DNA of 64,000 nt from NCBI RefSeq assembly GCF_008080435.1, contig NZ_VRKN01000003.1:1-64000 (forward strand). Reading direction: 5' to 3'. The notes below the pieces were generated by a model, which worked only from the letters and a program-made list of their open reading frames with translations, had not been told where the DNA came from and ran no database searches. The DNA is from Enterobacter asburiae (GTDB taxonomy: Bacteria; Pseudomonadota; Gammaproteobacteria; Enterobacterales; Enterobacteriaceae). The position numbers and the translations under genes were made by a program. Within the stretch, counting starts at the first letter, position 1, and each line of letters opens with the position of its first letter. Below are positions 9,016 to 20,466 of this stretch, in pieces.

Positions 9016-10524
9016 TTATTCCGGCTGCAGCTTAGACGGCGGCGCGGAGTGGTAATGCGCGTCTGCTTCAGCAAAGCGTTTCTGCATCGCGGCAGACGGT
9101 GCTTTACCCAGCAGGCTGAACACCACGATGCCGATGCTGCCGAAGATGAAGCCCGGGATGATCTCGTACAGGCCCAGCCAGGCGAACTGTTTCCAGACGA
9201 TGACGGTCACCGCACCGATGATCATCCCCGCCAGCGCACCATTACGGGTCATTCGTGACCACATGACGGAGAACAGAACGACCGGACCAAATGCCGCACC
9301 AAAGCCCGCCCACGCATAGCTCACGAGGCCCAGCACGCGGTTTTCCGGGTTGGTCGCCAGCGCAATCGCCACCAGCGCTACCACCAGCACCATAAAGCGC
9401 CCTACCCACACCAGCTCTTTCTGGCTCGCGTTTTTACGCAGGAAGGCTTTGTAGAGGTCTTCGGTGATTGCACTGGAGCAAACCAGCAGCTGGCAGCTCA
9501 GGGTGGACATCACCGCCGCCAGGATCGCGGAGAGCAGAATACCGGCAATCCACGGGTTAAACAGAATTTGCGCCAGCTCGATAAACACGCGTTCGGCGTT
9601 CTGGTTCACCGCGCCCGCCTGCGCCGGGTTGTTGTTGAAGTACGCGATACCGAAGAAGCCGACCGCACACGCCCCTGCCAGACACAGGATCATCCACGTC
9701 ATACTGATGCGACGGGCATGAACGATGGTGTGGTGAGAATCCGCCGCCATAAAGCGTGCCAGGATATGCGGCTGACCGAAGTAGCCCAGGCCCCAGCCCA
9801 TCAGCGACACGATGGCAACGAAGTTCAGCCCTTTCAGCATGTCGACGTTTTCAATACTCTTCTGTTTGATCACCTCCAGCGATTCGCCAAAGCCGCCAAC
9901 GGTGAAAATCACAATCACCGGGGTCAGGATCAGGGCGAAGATCATCAGGCTCGCCTGCACGGTGTCGGTCCAGCTTACCGCCAGGAACCCGCCCACGAAG
10001 GTATAGAGGATGGTCGCCGCAGCACCGGCCCACAGGGCGGTTTCGTAGCTCATGCCGAAGGTGCTTTCGAACAGACGCGCGCCGGCCACGATGCCGGAGG
10101 CGCAGTAGATGGTGAAGAACAGGAGGATAACCAAGGCAGAGATAATGCGCAGGATGCGGCTGTTATCTTCAAAGCGTCCGGTGAAGTAATCCGGCAGCGT
10201 CAGGGCGTTATTGTTGGCCTCGGTATGCACGCGCAGACGGCCAGCCACCAGCTTCCAGTTGATCCATGCGCCGATGGTCAGACCGATGGCGATCCAGCTT
10301 TCCGAGATACCGGAGATGAAAATCGCGCCCGGCAGCCCCATCAACAGCCAGCCGCTCATGTCGGATGCGCCCGCAGAGAGTGCGGTCACCATCGGGCCTA
10401 AACTGCGTCCGCCCAGAATGTAGTCGTCAAAGTTTTTCGTTGACCGCCACGCCAAAAACCCTATCAGGATCATGCCAAAAATATAAACGAGAAATGTCAC
10501 CAGCATCGGTGTGCTAATAGCCAT
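9016..10524 (-). CDS. putP: Sodium/proline symporter PutP
   Basis: A 502-residue member of the solute:sodium symporter family that imports proline with Na+. About 13 hydrophobic segments are present. The loop around residues 35-60 (DDYILGGRSLGPMVTALSAGASDMSGWLLMG) holds the conserved Asp and Ser residues known to bind Na+ and proline in this family. Length equals E. coli PutP (502). It is divergent from putA, with which it shares a 422 bp control region. Confidence 0.97.
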   Translation of the reverse strand: MAISTPMLVTFLVYIFGMILIGFLAWRSTKNFDDYILGGRSLGPMVTALSAGASDMSGWLLMGLPGAIFISGISESWIAIGLTIGAWINWKLVAGRLRVHTEANNNALTLPDYFTGRFEDNSRILRIISALVILLFFTIYCASGIVAGARLFESTFGMSYETALWAGAAATILYTFVGGFLAVSWTDTVQASLMIFALILTPVIVIFTVGGFGESLEVIKQKSIENVDMLKGLNFVAIVSLMGWGLGYFGQPHILARFMAADSHHTIVHARRISMTWMILCLAGACAVGFFGIAYFNNNPAQAGAVNQNAERVFIELAQILFNPWIAGILLSAILAAVMSTLSCQLLVCSSAITEDLYKAFLRKNASQKELVWVGRFMVLVVALVAIALATNPENRVLGLVSYAWAGFGAAFGPVVLFSVMWSRMTRNGALAGMIIGAVTVIVWKQFAWLGLYEIIPGFIFGSIGIVVFSLLGKAPSAAMQKRFAEADAHYHSAPPSKLQPE

Positions 10525-10946
10525 TCAAATTCTCCAAAATGTCGAGCGACAACCGTCCGGGCTGCCTTGTTATATGATCACCGGAACGAGGTGAATGTAT
10601 CTTGTGTTTCGGTTGGGCGCGCTATCCTGCCGTATGCGCCTTCCGCTGACAAACGATTTAACACTGCATTTACATCAATTTCATCCCCGGTTTGATACGA
10701 GTTTCCTATAGGTTGCACTCGCTCACGCTTTTACGGGTTGCACCTTTTAAAAGTGTTAACTCCCGCATAAAAACAGGCTTCCTGCACAAAAGCCAGTGCG
10801 TTTTTACAGCTAACCATTCGTTAACAATCCATTCATTTTCCGGGTTGCAAACCAGGTCACATTTAACACGGTTGCACAAAGTTGCAACATGGGGGATATT
10901 TCACGCTAACGACCAAACACGATGAAAGAACAACAGGAGCTTTGGC
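10525..10946. promoter_or_regulatory. putP-putA control region with five PutA operators
   Basis: GTTGCA, the core of the known PutA operator, occurs at 10712, 10737, 10844, 10871 and 10881 (all in this orientation; the last is part of GTTGCAAC). PutA itself represses both genes when proline is absent, through its N-terminal ribbon-helix-helix domain. No gene is supported in this interval. Confidence 0.8.
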
Positions 10947-13900
10947 ATGGGTATGACCACCATGGGGGTTAAGCTGGATGACGCAACCCGCGAACGGATT
11001 AAGTCCGCAGCAACCCGCATTGACCGCACGCCGCACTGGTTAATTAAGCAGGCGATTTTTAACTATCTCGAAAGACTTGAGAGCGATGAGGGCCTGCCAG
11101 AGCTGCCTGCCCTGCTGGCCGGTGCAGCGAATGAAAGCGAGGAAGCGCCAGCCGCTGGCGACGAGAACCATCAGCCGTTCCTCGAATTTGCCGAGCAGAT
11201 CCTGCCGCAGTCCGTCAGCCGCGCCGCCATTACCGGCGCCTACCGTCGCGCCGAAACCGACGCCGTGCCGATGCTGCTGGAGCAGGCTCGTCTGCCGGAA
11301 ACCATTGCCGCCCAGGCGCACAGCCTGGCGTATCAGTTAGCCGACAAGCTGCGCAACCAGAAAACCGCCACCGGCCGCGCCGGGATGGTTCAGGGTCTGC
11401 TGCAGGAGTTTTCCCTCTCTTCACAGGAAGGCGTGGCGCTGATGTGCCTGGCGGAAGCGCTGCTGCGTATTCCGGATAAAGCCACCCGCGATGCGCTGAT
11501 CCGCGACAAGATCAGCAACGGCAACTGGCATTCACACATTGGCCGCAGCCCGTCGCTGTTCGTCAACGCCGCCACCTGGGGCCTGCTGTTTACCGGCAAA
11601 CTGGTCTCCACCCATAACGAAGCCAACCTCTCCCGCTCCCTGAACCGCATCATCGGTAAGAGCGGTGAGCCGCTGATCCGCAAAGGCGTGGACATGGCGA
11701 TGCGCCTGATGGGCGAGCAGTTCGTCACCGGGGAAACCATTGCCGAGGCGCTGGCGAACGCTCGCAAGCTGGAAGACAAAGGTTTCCGCTACTCGTACGA
11801 CATGCTGGGCGAAGCGGCGCTGACCGCCGCCGACGCGCAGGCCTACATGGTCTCTTACCAGCAGGCGATCCACGCCATTGGTAAAGCGTCCAACGGTCGC
11901 GGTATTTATGAAGGTCCGGGCATCTCCATTAAGCTCTCCGCCCTGCACCCGCGCTACAGCCGCGCACAGTACGACCGGGTGATGGAAGAGCTCTACCCGC
12001 GGCTGAAATCCCTGACCCTGCTGGCGCGCCAGTATGACATCGGCATCAACATCGACGCCGAAGAGGCCGACCGTCTGGAGATCTCCCTCGATCTGCTGGA
12101 AAAACTGTGCTTCGAGCCGGAGCTGGCAGGCTGGAATGGCATCGGTTTCGTTATCCAGGCCTACCAGAAGCGCTGCCCGTTCGTCATTGATTACCTGATT
12201 GACCTGGCAAGCCGCAGCCGCCGTCGCCTGATGATCCGTCTGGTGAAAGGCGCCTACTGGGACAGCGAAATCAAACGCGCCCAGATGGACGGGCTGGAAG
12301 GCTATCCGGTCTATACCCGCAAGGTCTATACCGACGTCTCTTACCTCGCCTGTGCGAAAAAGCTGCTCGGCGTACCGAACCTGATCTATCCGCAGTTCGC
12401 TACCCACAACGCCCACACCCTGGCGGCGATCTACAGCCTGGCCGGGCAGAACTACTACCCGGGCCAGTACGAGTTCCAGTGCCTGCACGGCATGGGTGAA
12501 CCGCTGTACGAGCAGGTCACCGGTAAAGTGGCGGACGGCAAGCTGAACCGCCCGTGCCGTATCTATGCTCCGGTGGGCACCCACGAAACCCTGCTGGCAT
12601 ACCTGGTGCGTCGTCTGCTGGAAAACGGTGCGAACACCTCCTTCGTTAACCGCATCGCCGATACCACCCTGCCGCTGGACGAGCTGGTGGCCGATCCGGT
12701 GCAGGCCGTTGAGAAGATGGCGGCACAGGAAGGTCAGATTGGCCTGCCGCATCCGAAAATTGCCCTGCCGCGCGAGCTGTACGGCAAAGGCCGCGTCAAC
12801 TCGGCGGGTCTGGATCTCGCCAACGAACACCGTCTGGCATCGCTCTCCTCTGCCCTGCTTAACAGCGCATTGCAGAAGTGGCAGGCCAAACCGATGCTGG
12901 AACAGCCCGTTGCTGACGGCGAAATGCAGCCGGTCATTAACCCGGCAGAGCCAAAAGATATCGTCGGCTACGTGCGTGAAGCCACCGAAGCGGAAGTGGA
13001 TCAGGCGCTGGACAGCGCGGTGAATAACGCCCCTATCTGGTTTGCCACGCCGCCGCAGGAGCGCGCCGCGATTCTGGAACGCGCGGCGGTGCTGATGGAA
13101 GATCAGATGCAGTCGCTCATCGGTATTCTGGTGCGCGAGGCGGGTAAAACCTTCAGCAACGCCATTGCCGAAGTGCGCGAGGCCGTCGATTTCCTGCATT
13201 ACTACGCCGGTCAGGTGCGCGATGATTTCGATAACGAAACCCACCGTCCGCTGGGTCCGGTCGTCTGTATCAGCCCGTGGAACTTCCCGCTGGCGATCTT
13301 CACCGGCCAGATTGCCGCCGCCCTGGCCGCAGGCAACAGCGTGCTGGCAAAACCGGCAGAGCAGACTCCGCTGATTGCCGCTCAGGGCATCAACATTCTT
13401 CTGGAAGCCGGCGTGCCGGCGGGCGTGGTTCAACTGCTGCCGGGCCGCGGTGAAACCGTCGGTGCCAAACTGACCGCCGATAACCGCGTGCGCGGTGTGA
13501 TGTTTACCGGCTCGACCGAAGTGGCCTCTCTGCTGCAGCGCAATATTGCTACCCGTCTGGATGCGCAGGGTCGTCCTACTCCGCTCATCGCGGAAACCGG
13601 CGGAATGAACGCCATGATCGTTGACTCCTCCGCGCTCACCGAGCAGGTGGTGATCGACGTGCTGGCCTCCGCGTTCGACAGCGCCGGTCAGCGCTGCTCC
13701 GCCCTGCGCGTGCTGTGCCTGCAGGATGACGTGGCGGACCACACGCTGAAGATGCTGCGCGGCGCGATGGCCGAATGCCGCATGGGCAACCCGGGCCGTC
13801 TCACCACCGACATCGGACCGGTGATCGACACGGAAGCCAAAGCCAACATCGACAACCACATTCAGGCCATGCGCGCGAAAGGCCGTCCGGTGTTCCAGGC

Positions 13901-14909
13901 GGTGCGCGAGAACAGCGAAGATGCCCGCGAATGGCGGACCGGCACCTTTGTGCCGCCAACGCTGATTGAGCTGGCAAGCTTCGACGAGCTGAAAAAAGAG
14001 GTCTTCGGCCCGGTACTGCACGTGGTGCGCTACAACCGTAACAACCTGAACGAGCTGGTTGAGCAGATCAACGCCTCCGGCTATGGCCTGACGCTCGGTG
14101 TGCATACCCGTATCGACGAGACTATCGCGCAGGTGACCGGCAGCGCTAAAGTGGGCAACCTGTACGTCAACCGCAACATGGTGGGCGCGGTCGTGGGCGT
14201 GCAGCCGTTTGGCGGCGAAGGCCTGTCCGGCACCGGCCCGAAAGCGGGCGGTCCTCTCTACCTGTACCGCCTGCTGGCAAACCGTCCAGAGAACGCCCTG
14301 GGCGTCACCCTGGCACGCCAGGATGCGGACTATCCGGTGGATGCGCAGCTGAAAACCGTACTGACGCAGCCGCTGGAGGCGCTGATCGCCTGGGCGGAAA
14401 AACGTCCTGAACTGCGTGCAGTTGCCCAGCAGTACGGTGAGCTGGCGCAGGCGGGCACGCAGCGTCTGCTGCCGGGGCCAACCGGCGAGCGCAACACCTG
14501 GACGCTGATGCCGCGCGAGCGCGTACTGTGCGTGGCCGATAACGAGCAGGACGCGCTGGTGCAGCTGGCCGCCGCGATGGCAACCGGTTGTGAAGTGCTG
14601 TGGCCAGAAGATGCGCTGCATCGCGATCTCGCCAAACAGCTGCCGAAAGCGGTCTCGTCCCGCATTCGCTTTGCGAAGACCGATGCCCTGCTGACCCAGC
14701 CGTTTGATGCCGTAATTTATCATGGTGATTCCGACCAGCTGCGCGAACTGTGCGAGCAGGTTGCGGCCCGCAGCGGGGCGATTGTTTCGGTGCAGGGCTT
14801 CGCCCGCGGTGAAACCAACCTGCTGCTGGAGCGTCTGTACGTGGAGCACTCGCTCAGCGTCAACACGGCGGCGGCAGGCGGTAACGCCAGCCTGATGACC
14901 ATCGGTTAA
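10947..14909 (+). CDS. putA: Trifunctional proline utilisation protein PutA
   Basis: A 1320-residue protein, exactly the length of E. coli PutA. Order of parts: ribbon-helix-helix DNA-binding domain (1-47, GVKLDDATRERIKSAA), linker, FAD-dependent proline dehydrogenase barrel (about 260-570), and aldehyde dehydrogenase domain (about 650-1130) with ETGGMNAM and the catalytic Cys917 in GQRCSALR, then a C-terminal tail. It oxidises proline to glutamate with channelling of the intermediate, and represses put transcription when proline is scarce. The start is supported by AGGAG 8 bases before the ATG. Confidence 0.98.
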   Translation: MGMTTMGVKLDDATRERIKSAATRIDRTPHWLIKQAIFNYLERLESDEGLPELPALLAGAANESEEAPAAGDENHQPFLEFAEQILPQSVSRAAITGAYRRAETDAVPMLLEQARLPETIAAQAHSLAYQLADKLRNQKTATGRAGMVQGLLQEFSLSSQEGVALMCLAEALLRIPDKATRDALIRDKISNGNWHSHIGRSPSLFVNAATWGLLFTGKLVSTHNEANLSRSLNRIIGKSGEPLIRKGVDMAMRLMGEQFVTGETIAEALANARKLEDKGFRYSYDMLGEAALTAADAQAYMVSYQQAIHAIGKASNGRGIYEGPGISIKLSALHPRYSRAQYDRVMEELYPRLKSLTLLARQYDIGINIDAEEADRLEISLDLLEKLCFEPELAGWNGIGFVIQAYQKRCPFVIDYLIDLASRSRRRLMIRLVKGAYWDSEIKRAQMDGLEGYPVYTRKVYTDVSYLACAKKLLGVPNLIYPQFATHNAHTLAAIYSLAGQNYYPGQYEFQCLHGMGEPLYEQVTGKVADGKLNRPCRIYAPVGTHETLLAYLVRRLLENGANTSFVNRIADTTLPLDELVADPVQAVEKMAAQEGQIGLPHPKIALPRELYGKGRVNSAGLDLANEHRLASLSSALLNSALQKWQAKPMLEQPVADGEMQPVINPAEPKDIVGYVREATEAEVDQALDSAVNNAPIWFATPPQERAAILERAAVLMEDQMQSLIGILVREAGKTFSNAIAEVREAVDFLHYYAGQVRDDFDNETHRPLGPVVCISPWNFPLAIFTGQIAAALAAGNSVLAKPAEQTPLIAAQGINILLEAGVPAGVVQLLPGRGETVGAKLTADNRVRGVMFTGSTEVASLLQRNIATRLDAQGRPTPLIAETGGMNAMIVDSSALTEQVVIDVLASAFDSAGQRCSALRVLCLQDDVADHTLKMLRGAMAECRMGNPGRLTTDIGPVIDTEAKANIDNHIQAMRAKGRPVFQAVRENSEDAREWRTGTFVPPTLIELASFDELKKEVFGPVLHVVRYNRNNLNELVEQINASGYGLTLGVHTRIDETIAQVTGSAKVGNLYVNRNMVGAVVGVQPFGGEGLSGTGPKAGGPLYLYRLLANRPENALGVTLARQDADYPVDAQLKTVLTQPLEALIAWAEKRPELRAVAQQYGELAQAGTQRLLPGPTGERNTWTLMPRERVLCVADNEQDALVQLAAAMATGCEVLWPEDALHRDLAKQLPKAVSSRIRFAKTDALLTQPFDAVIYHGDSDQLRELCEQVAARSGAIVSVQGFARGETNLLLERLYVEHSLSVNTAAAGGNASLMTIG

Positions 14910-14921
14910 TCGTGTAAATTT

Positions 14922-14990
14922 TCCCCGGTGACGCTACGCTTACCGGGGCTACAAAATCACCGTAGGCCGGATAAGCGCAGCGCATCCGGC
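14922..14990. repeat. Pair of REP palindromes (BIME)
   Basis: Two opposed palindromes: a degenerate one (CCCCGGTGACG...TACCGGGGCTAC) at 14922-14952 and a typical GTAGGCCGGATAAGCGCAGC unit at 14961-14990. Confidence 0.75.
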
Positions 14991-15007
14991 TTTTGTACAC
15001 GGAGGGA

Positions 15008-15400
15008 ATGATGAAACACTATCTGATCGCAGGCGCAGCAGTGCTGCTCAGCACCAGCGCGCTGGCCAACGAGTGCGACAAAGCGACCACCCAGCTTGAG
15101 CTGAATACCTGTAGCGCGCAGCAGTATCAGGCTGCCGATAAAAAGCTCAACCAGACGTATCAGGCCGCCATCAAGCGCGCGGCGGCACCTCAGCGCGACC
15201 TGCTGAAAAAAGCGCAGCAGGCGTGGATTACCCTGCGCGACGCGGACTGCGCGTTTGTCGGTTCGGGGACGGAAGGCGGGAGCGTCCAGCCAATGATTGT
15301 GAATCAATGCCTGGCGGAGAAAACCGTTGAGCGTGAAGCGTTTCTGGCCTCGCTGATGCAGTGCGAAGAGGGCAACCTAAGCTGTCCCCTCTCCCCATAG
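15008..15400 (+). CDS. Secreted LprI/DUF1311-family protein
   Basis: About 130 residues (ATG at 15008 or 15011, both served by GGAGGG at 15001). A Sec signal peptide ends near ALAN. The mature part has the DUF1311 pattern: paired Cys, the TQLELNTC motif, then AWITLRDADCAF, with six cysteines likely in disulphides. Relatives include the LprI lysozyme-inhibitor-like domain; a periplasmic role is likely but the actual function is unknown. The last residues (CPLSP) are encoded by a repeated palindromic element (15384 onward), so the C-terminus appears recently altered. Confidence 0.78.
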   Translation: MMKHYLIAGAAVLLSTSALANECDKATTQLELNTCSAQQYQAADKKLNQTYQAAIKRAAAPQRDLLKKAQQAWITLRDADCAFVGSGTEGGSVQPMIVNQCLAEKTVEREAFLASLMQCEEGNLSCPLSP

Positions 15401-15468
15401 GGGCGAGGGAGAAAAGACAGCACAGAACAGTCCCCTCTCCCCTTTGGGGAGAGGGTTAGGGTGAGGGA
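15384..15468. repeat. Two copies of a CCCTCTCCCC palindromic repeat
   Basis: GTCCCCTCTCCCC at 15384 and again at 15430, each followed by a complementary GGGG arm. The second copy is complete (TTTGGGGAGAGGGTTAGGG and GTGAGGG). This is a widespread dispersed element in enterobacteria. The first copy overlaps the end of the LprI-like gene, and the second ends two bases before the rutR stop codon. Confidence 0.7.
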
Positions 15469-15470
15469 AA

Positions 15471-16109
15471 CTAGCGTAAGCGGATCCCTTCAATAATCAT
15501 CCGCTGCACGTTTTCCAGAGTGCTGTGGAAAAACGCCTCGTCCTGGAGCGTTTTACCGGTCACCGCCTCAACCTGGGCCGCAAAGTCAGCGTAATGCTGG
15601 GTGGAGGCCCAAATCATAAAGATCAGGTGATGCGGATCGACGGGTGCCAGCTTTCCACTGGCGATCCATCCGGCAATAATGGCCGACTTATCGTCAACCA
15701 GCTGTTTTAAATCTCCGGTAAGTTCCGCCTGCAACAGCGGCGCGCCCTGCAGCATCTCAAGACAAAACAGCCTTGATGCCTGCGGGTAATCGCGCGACAC
15801 CTCCAGCTTCAGGCGAATATACTCTTTGATCGCCACCAGCGGGGCCAGCTCTGCGCGAAAGGCTTTCAGCGGCGCCAGCCAGATATCGAGGATCTGCTGC
15901 ATCACCGCGATATAGAGCGCCTCTTTCGACGGGTAGTAGTAGAGCAGATTGGTTTTGGATACCCCGGACTGCTCCGCCACCTGCTCCAGGCGCGTGCCGT
16001 GAATACCAAACTGCGAAAAGGTCTCCAGCGCCGCGCTGAGGATCGCCTGTTTCTTAGCACTCACCGCCTGCGAACGTTTACCTGGTGTCTTCACTGCGCC
16101 TTGTGTCAT
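15471..16109 (-). CDS. rutR: Rut operon regulator RutR (TetR family)
   Basis: A 212-residue TetR-type regulator, the same length as E. coli RutR. The helix-turn-helix lies at about 30-65 (TRLEQVAEQSGVSKTNLLYYYPSKEALY) and the ligand domain follows. E. coli RutR binds uracil and thymine, which release it from the rutA promoter, and it also acts at other pyrimidine-related genes. Divergent from rutA. Confidence 0.96.
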   Translation of the reverse strand: MTQGAVKTPGKRSQAVSAKKQAILSAALETFSQFGIHGTRLEQVAEQSGVSKTNLLYYYPSKEALYIAVMQQILDIWLAPLKAFRAELAPLVAIKEYIRLKLEVSRDYPQASRLFCLEMLQGAPLLQAELTGDLKQLVDDKSAIIAGWIASGKLAPVDPHHLIFMIWASTQHYADFAAQVEAVTGKTLQDEAFFHSTLENVQRMIIEGIRLR

Positions 16110-16172
16110 TCCCGCTCTCCTTATTCTGCGTTGCCCTCAGCATAGCAAAACCCCCGTCTCGCCACGACATCC

Positions 16173-16210
16173 TGCACTCCGATCGCGCATGAATGCCTGT
16201 TTTCTGTGCA
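16173..16210 (+). promoter_or_regulatory. Two NtrC-type enhancer sites of the rut operon
   Basis: TGCACTCCGATCGCGCA (16173-16189) and TGCCTGTTTTCTGTGCA (16194-16210) both fit the NtrC pattern TGCACY-N5-RGTGCA with few mismatches. They are 21 bp apart (two helical turns) and about 90-120 bp upstream of the sigma-54 promoter. Confidence 0.72.
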
Positions 16211-16216
16211 ATGTTT

Positions 16217-16232
16217 TTGACCATTTAGTCCA
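16217..16232. promoter_or_regulatory. Putative RutR operator
   Basis: TTGACCATTTAGTCCA is close to the RutR palindrome TTGACCA-N2-TGGTCAA and lies between the NtrC sites and the rutA promoter. Confidence 0.72.
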
Positions 16233-16296
16233 CATTTAGCCGCATCAATCCACCAACTTCTGATTAACACATTAATAACACTGCCATTTTCAAAAC

Positions 16297-16312
16297 TGGC
16301 ATTGCCTTTGCA
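16297..16312 (+). promoter_or_regulatory. Sigma-54 promoter of rutABCDEFG
   Basis: TGGCATTGCCTTTGCA matches the -24/-12 consensus TGGCAC-N5-TTGCW with one mismatch, 43 bp before the rutA start. E. coli rut is known to be NtrC-dependent. Confidence 0.8.
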
Positions 16313-16354
16313 AAAACACCGTTACACCTGCGACGTAATGAAGAGAGGTTCGTG

Positions 16355-18135
<1,781 letters not shown>

Positions 18136-18146
18136 GGAGACACCTG

Positions 18147-18533
18147 ATGCCAAAATCCGTGATTATTCCGCCGGGTACCAGTACGCCCATTGCCCCGTTT
18201 GTTCCCGGCACCCTCGCCGACGGCGTGGTGTATGTCTCCGGCACGCTGCCGTTTGATAAAGACAACAACGTGGTGTTTATCAACGACCCAAAGGCGCAAA
18301 CCCGCCACGTGCTGGAGACGATCAAAACCGTGATCGAAACGGCGGGTGGCACGATGGAGGATGTGACCTTCAACAGCATCTTTATCACCGACTGGAAAAA
18401 CTACGCCGCGATTAACGAGATTTACGCCGAGTTCTTCCCCGGCGATAAACCGGCCCGGTTTTGCATTCAGTGCGGGCTGGTGAAGCCAGAGGCACTGGTC
18501 GAAATCGCCACCGTTGCGCACATCGCGAAGTGA
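18147..18533 (+). CDS. rutC: Aminoacrylate deaminase RutC (RidA/YjgF family)
   Basis: A 128-residue RidA-family protein, equal in length to E. coli RutC. It has the family pattern [14 protein letters not shown] near residue 27 and [15 protein letters not shown] (about 106-120), where the conserved arginine-containing pocket lies. It was proposed to handle peracid or aminoacrylate intermediates; later work favours 3-aminoacrylate deaminase activity. Confidence 0.96.
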   Translation: MPKSVIIPPGTSTPIAPFVPGTLADGVVYVSGTLPFDKDNNVVFINDPKAQTRHVLETIKTVIETAGGTMEDVTFNSIFITDWKNYAAINEIYAEFFPGDKPARFCIQCGLVKPEALVEIATVAHIAK

Positions 18534-18540
18534 GGCAGGT

Positions 18541-19341
18541 ATGAAACTCTCCGTCTCGCCGCCCCCGTATGAGGGTGCGCCCGTGGTAGTGTTTATTTCC
18601 GGTCTCGGCGGCAGCGGCAGCTACTGGCTACCCCAGCTGGCCGCGCTGGAGCCGGAGTATCAGGTGGTGTGCTATGACCAGCGGGGAACGGGCAATAACC
18701 CCGCCACCCTGCCTGAAGGGTACAGCCTTGCGCAAATGGCGGACGAACTGGCTCGGGCGCTGGCTGATGCCGGGATTGCACGCTACAGCGTCGTCGGTCA
18801 CGCGCTGGGGGCGCTGGTCGGCCTTCAGCTGGCCCTCGACAGGCCCGATGCTCTCACCGCGCTGGTGTGCGTCAACGGCTGGTTGACCCTCAACGCCCAT
18901 ACCCGACGCTGCTTTCAGATCCGCGAGCGTCTGCTGCATTACGGCGGCGCACAGGCGTGGGTCGAAGCGCAGCCGCTGTTTCTCTACCCGGCGGACTGGA
19001 TGGCCGCCCGCGCTCCCCGCCTGGAGGCAGAAGAAGCGCTGGCGCTGGCCCATTTCCAGGGTAAAACCAACCTGCTGCACAGGCTCAGCGCCCTGAAAAA
19101 GGCCGATTTCAGCCGCCATGCCGCGCGTATTCGCTGCCCGGTGCAGATCATCTGTTCCGCCGACGACATGCTGGTACCCGCTGTCTGCTCGTCTGAGCTG
19201 CAGGCGGCGATCCCGCACAGCCACAGCGCGGTGATGCGCCAGGGCGGGCATGCCTGCAACGTCACCGAGCCGGATACCTTTAACACCCTGCTGCTGAACG
19301 GGCTTGCCAGCCTGCTGCACAGCCCGGAACCCGCCTTATAA
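18541..19341 (+). CDS. rutD: Putative carbamate/aminoacrylate hydrolase RutD
   Basis: A 266-residue alpha/beta hydrolase matching E. coli RutD in length. The nucleophile elbow is GHALGALVG (about 87-95), where the usual Ser position is Ala, as is known for RutD; the DDMLVP and GGHACN segments correspond to acid and His positions. It speeds release of ammonia from the pathway. The start at 18541 follows GAGGCAGGT; an in-frame upstream ATG lies inside rutC. Confidence 0.94.
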   Translation: MKLSVSPPPYEGAPVVVFISGLGGSGSYWLPQLAALEPEYQVVCYDQRGTGNNPATLPEGYSLAQMADELARALADAGIARYSVVGHALGALVGLQLALDRPDALTALVCVNGWLTLNAHTRRCFQIRERLLHYGGAQAWVEAQPLFLYPADWMAARAPRLEAEEALALAHFQGKTNLLHRLSALKKADFSRHAARIRCPVQIICSADDMLVPAVCSSELQAAIPHSHSAVMRQGGHACNVTEPDTFNTLLLNGLASLLHSPEPAL

Positions 19342-19350
19342 GGAGCTTTA

Positions 19351-19941
19351 ATGAGTGAAGCCATTACCCCCGCCGCGCTGGAAACGCTGTTCACCGGCGC
19401 CCGCACCCATAACGGCTGGCAGGATATTCCTGTCAGCGACGAAACGCTGCGCGAGATCTACAACCTGATGAAATGGGGGCCAACGTCCGCCAACTGCTCC
19501 CCGGCGCGGATTGTGTTTGTGCGAAGCGCAGAGGGAAAAGAGAAGCTGCGCCCGGCGCTCTCCAGCGGCAACCTCGAGAAAACGCTCACGGCCCCGGTCA
19601 CGGCGATTGTCGCATGGGACGGTGAATTCTACGAGCGCCTGCCTGAACTGTTCCCGCACGGCGATGCCAGAAGCTGGTTTACCACCAGCCCCGCGCTGGC
19701 GGAAGAGACGGCCTTTCGCAACAGCTCAATGCAGGCCGCGTACCTGATTTTCGCCTGTCGCGCCCTGGGGCTGGACACCGGCCCGATGTCGGGCTTTGAC
19801 CGCCAAAAGGTCGACGAGGCCTTTTTCATCGGCACAACGCTTAAAAGCAATCTGCTGATCAACATTGGCTACGGCGATACGAACAAACTTTACGGGCGCC
19901 TGCCGCGTCTGGACTTCGACGATGCCTGCGGGCTGGCGTAA
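19351..19941 (+). CDS. rutE: Malonic semialdehyde reductase RutE
   Basis: A 196-residue FMN-dependent nitroreductase-fold protein. It reduces toxic malonic semialdehyde to 3-hydroxypropionate at the end of the uracil pathway. Typical features are [18 protein letters not shown] near residue 31 and the C-terminal [18 protein letters not shown] flavin region. Length equals E. coli RutE. Confidence 0.96.
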   Translation: MSEAITPAALETLFTGARTHNGWQDIPVSDETLREIYNLMKWGPTSANCSPARIVFVRSAEGKEKLRPALSSGNLEKTLTAPVTAIVAWDGEFYERLPELFPHGDARSWFTTSPALAEETAFRNSSMQAAYLIFACRALGLDTGPMSGFDRQKVDEAFFIGTTLKSNLLINIGYGDTNKLYGRLPRLDFDDACGLA

Positions 19942-19950
19942 GGAGCGACT

Positions 19951-20445
19951 ATGACGACACCGGATAAACAAACCTTTCGCGACGCCATGGCCTGCGTTGG
20001 CGCAGCGGTCAATATCATCACCACCGACGGCCCGGCGGGGATGGCAGGCTTTACCGCCAGCGCGGTGTGCAGCGTCACGGATTCACCGCCCACCCTGCTG
20101 GTGTGCCTGAACCGCGGCGCGTCCGTCTGGCCAGCGTTTAGCGAAAACCGCACCCTTTGCGTGAATACCCTCAGCGCCGGGCAGGAGCCGCTCTCAAACC
20201 TCTTTGGCGGGAAAACGCCGATGGAGGACCGCTTTGCCGCCGCCCGCTGGCAGACGGGCGACACGGGCTGCCCGCGACTGGAGGATGCGCTGGCCTCATT
20301 TGACTGCCGCATCAGCCAGGTGGTGAGCGTCGGTACCCACGACATTCTGTTTTGCGACATTGTTTCGATTATTCGTCATCCCGCGCCGCAAGGGCTGGTG
20401 TGGTTTGACCGCGGCTACCACGCACTTATGCGACCCGCCTGTTAA
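19951..20445 (+). CDS. rutF: FMN reductase RutF
   Basis: A 164-residue flavin reductase (HpaC-like) that supplies reduced FMN to RutA. The [26 protein letters not shown] region (about 13-38) is the flavin-binding signature of this family. Equal in length to E. coli RutF; 9 bp after rutE. Confidence 0.96.
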   Translation: MTTPDKQTFRDAMACVGAAVNIITTDGPAGMAGFTASAVCSVTDSPPTLLVCLNRGASVWPAFSENRTLCVNTLSAGQEPLSNLFGGKTPMEDRFAAARWQTGDTGCPRLEDALASFDCRISQVVSVGTHDILFCDIVSIIRHPAPQGLVWFDRGYHALMRPAC

Positions 20446-20466
20446 CCCGCCTTAAGGAGACAGATC

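Noticed and set aside
11532-14849. A 1105-codon open frame on the minus strand opposite putA
   Set aside because: It is a shadow of the GC-rich putA codon pattern; it has no recognisable domain or ribosome site, and putA is certain.
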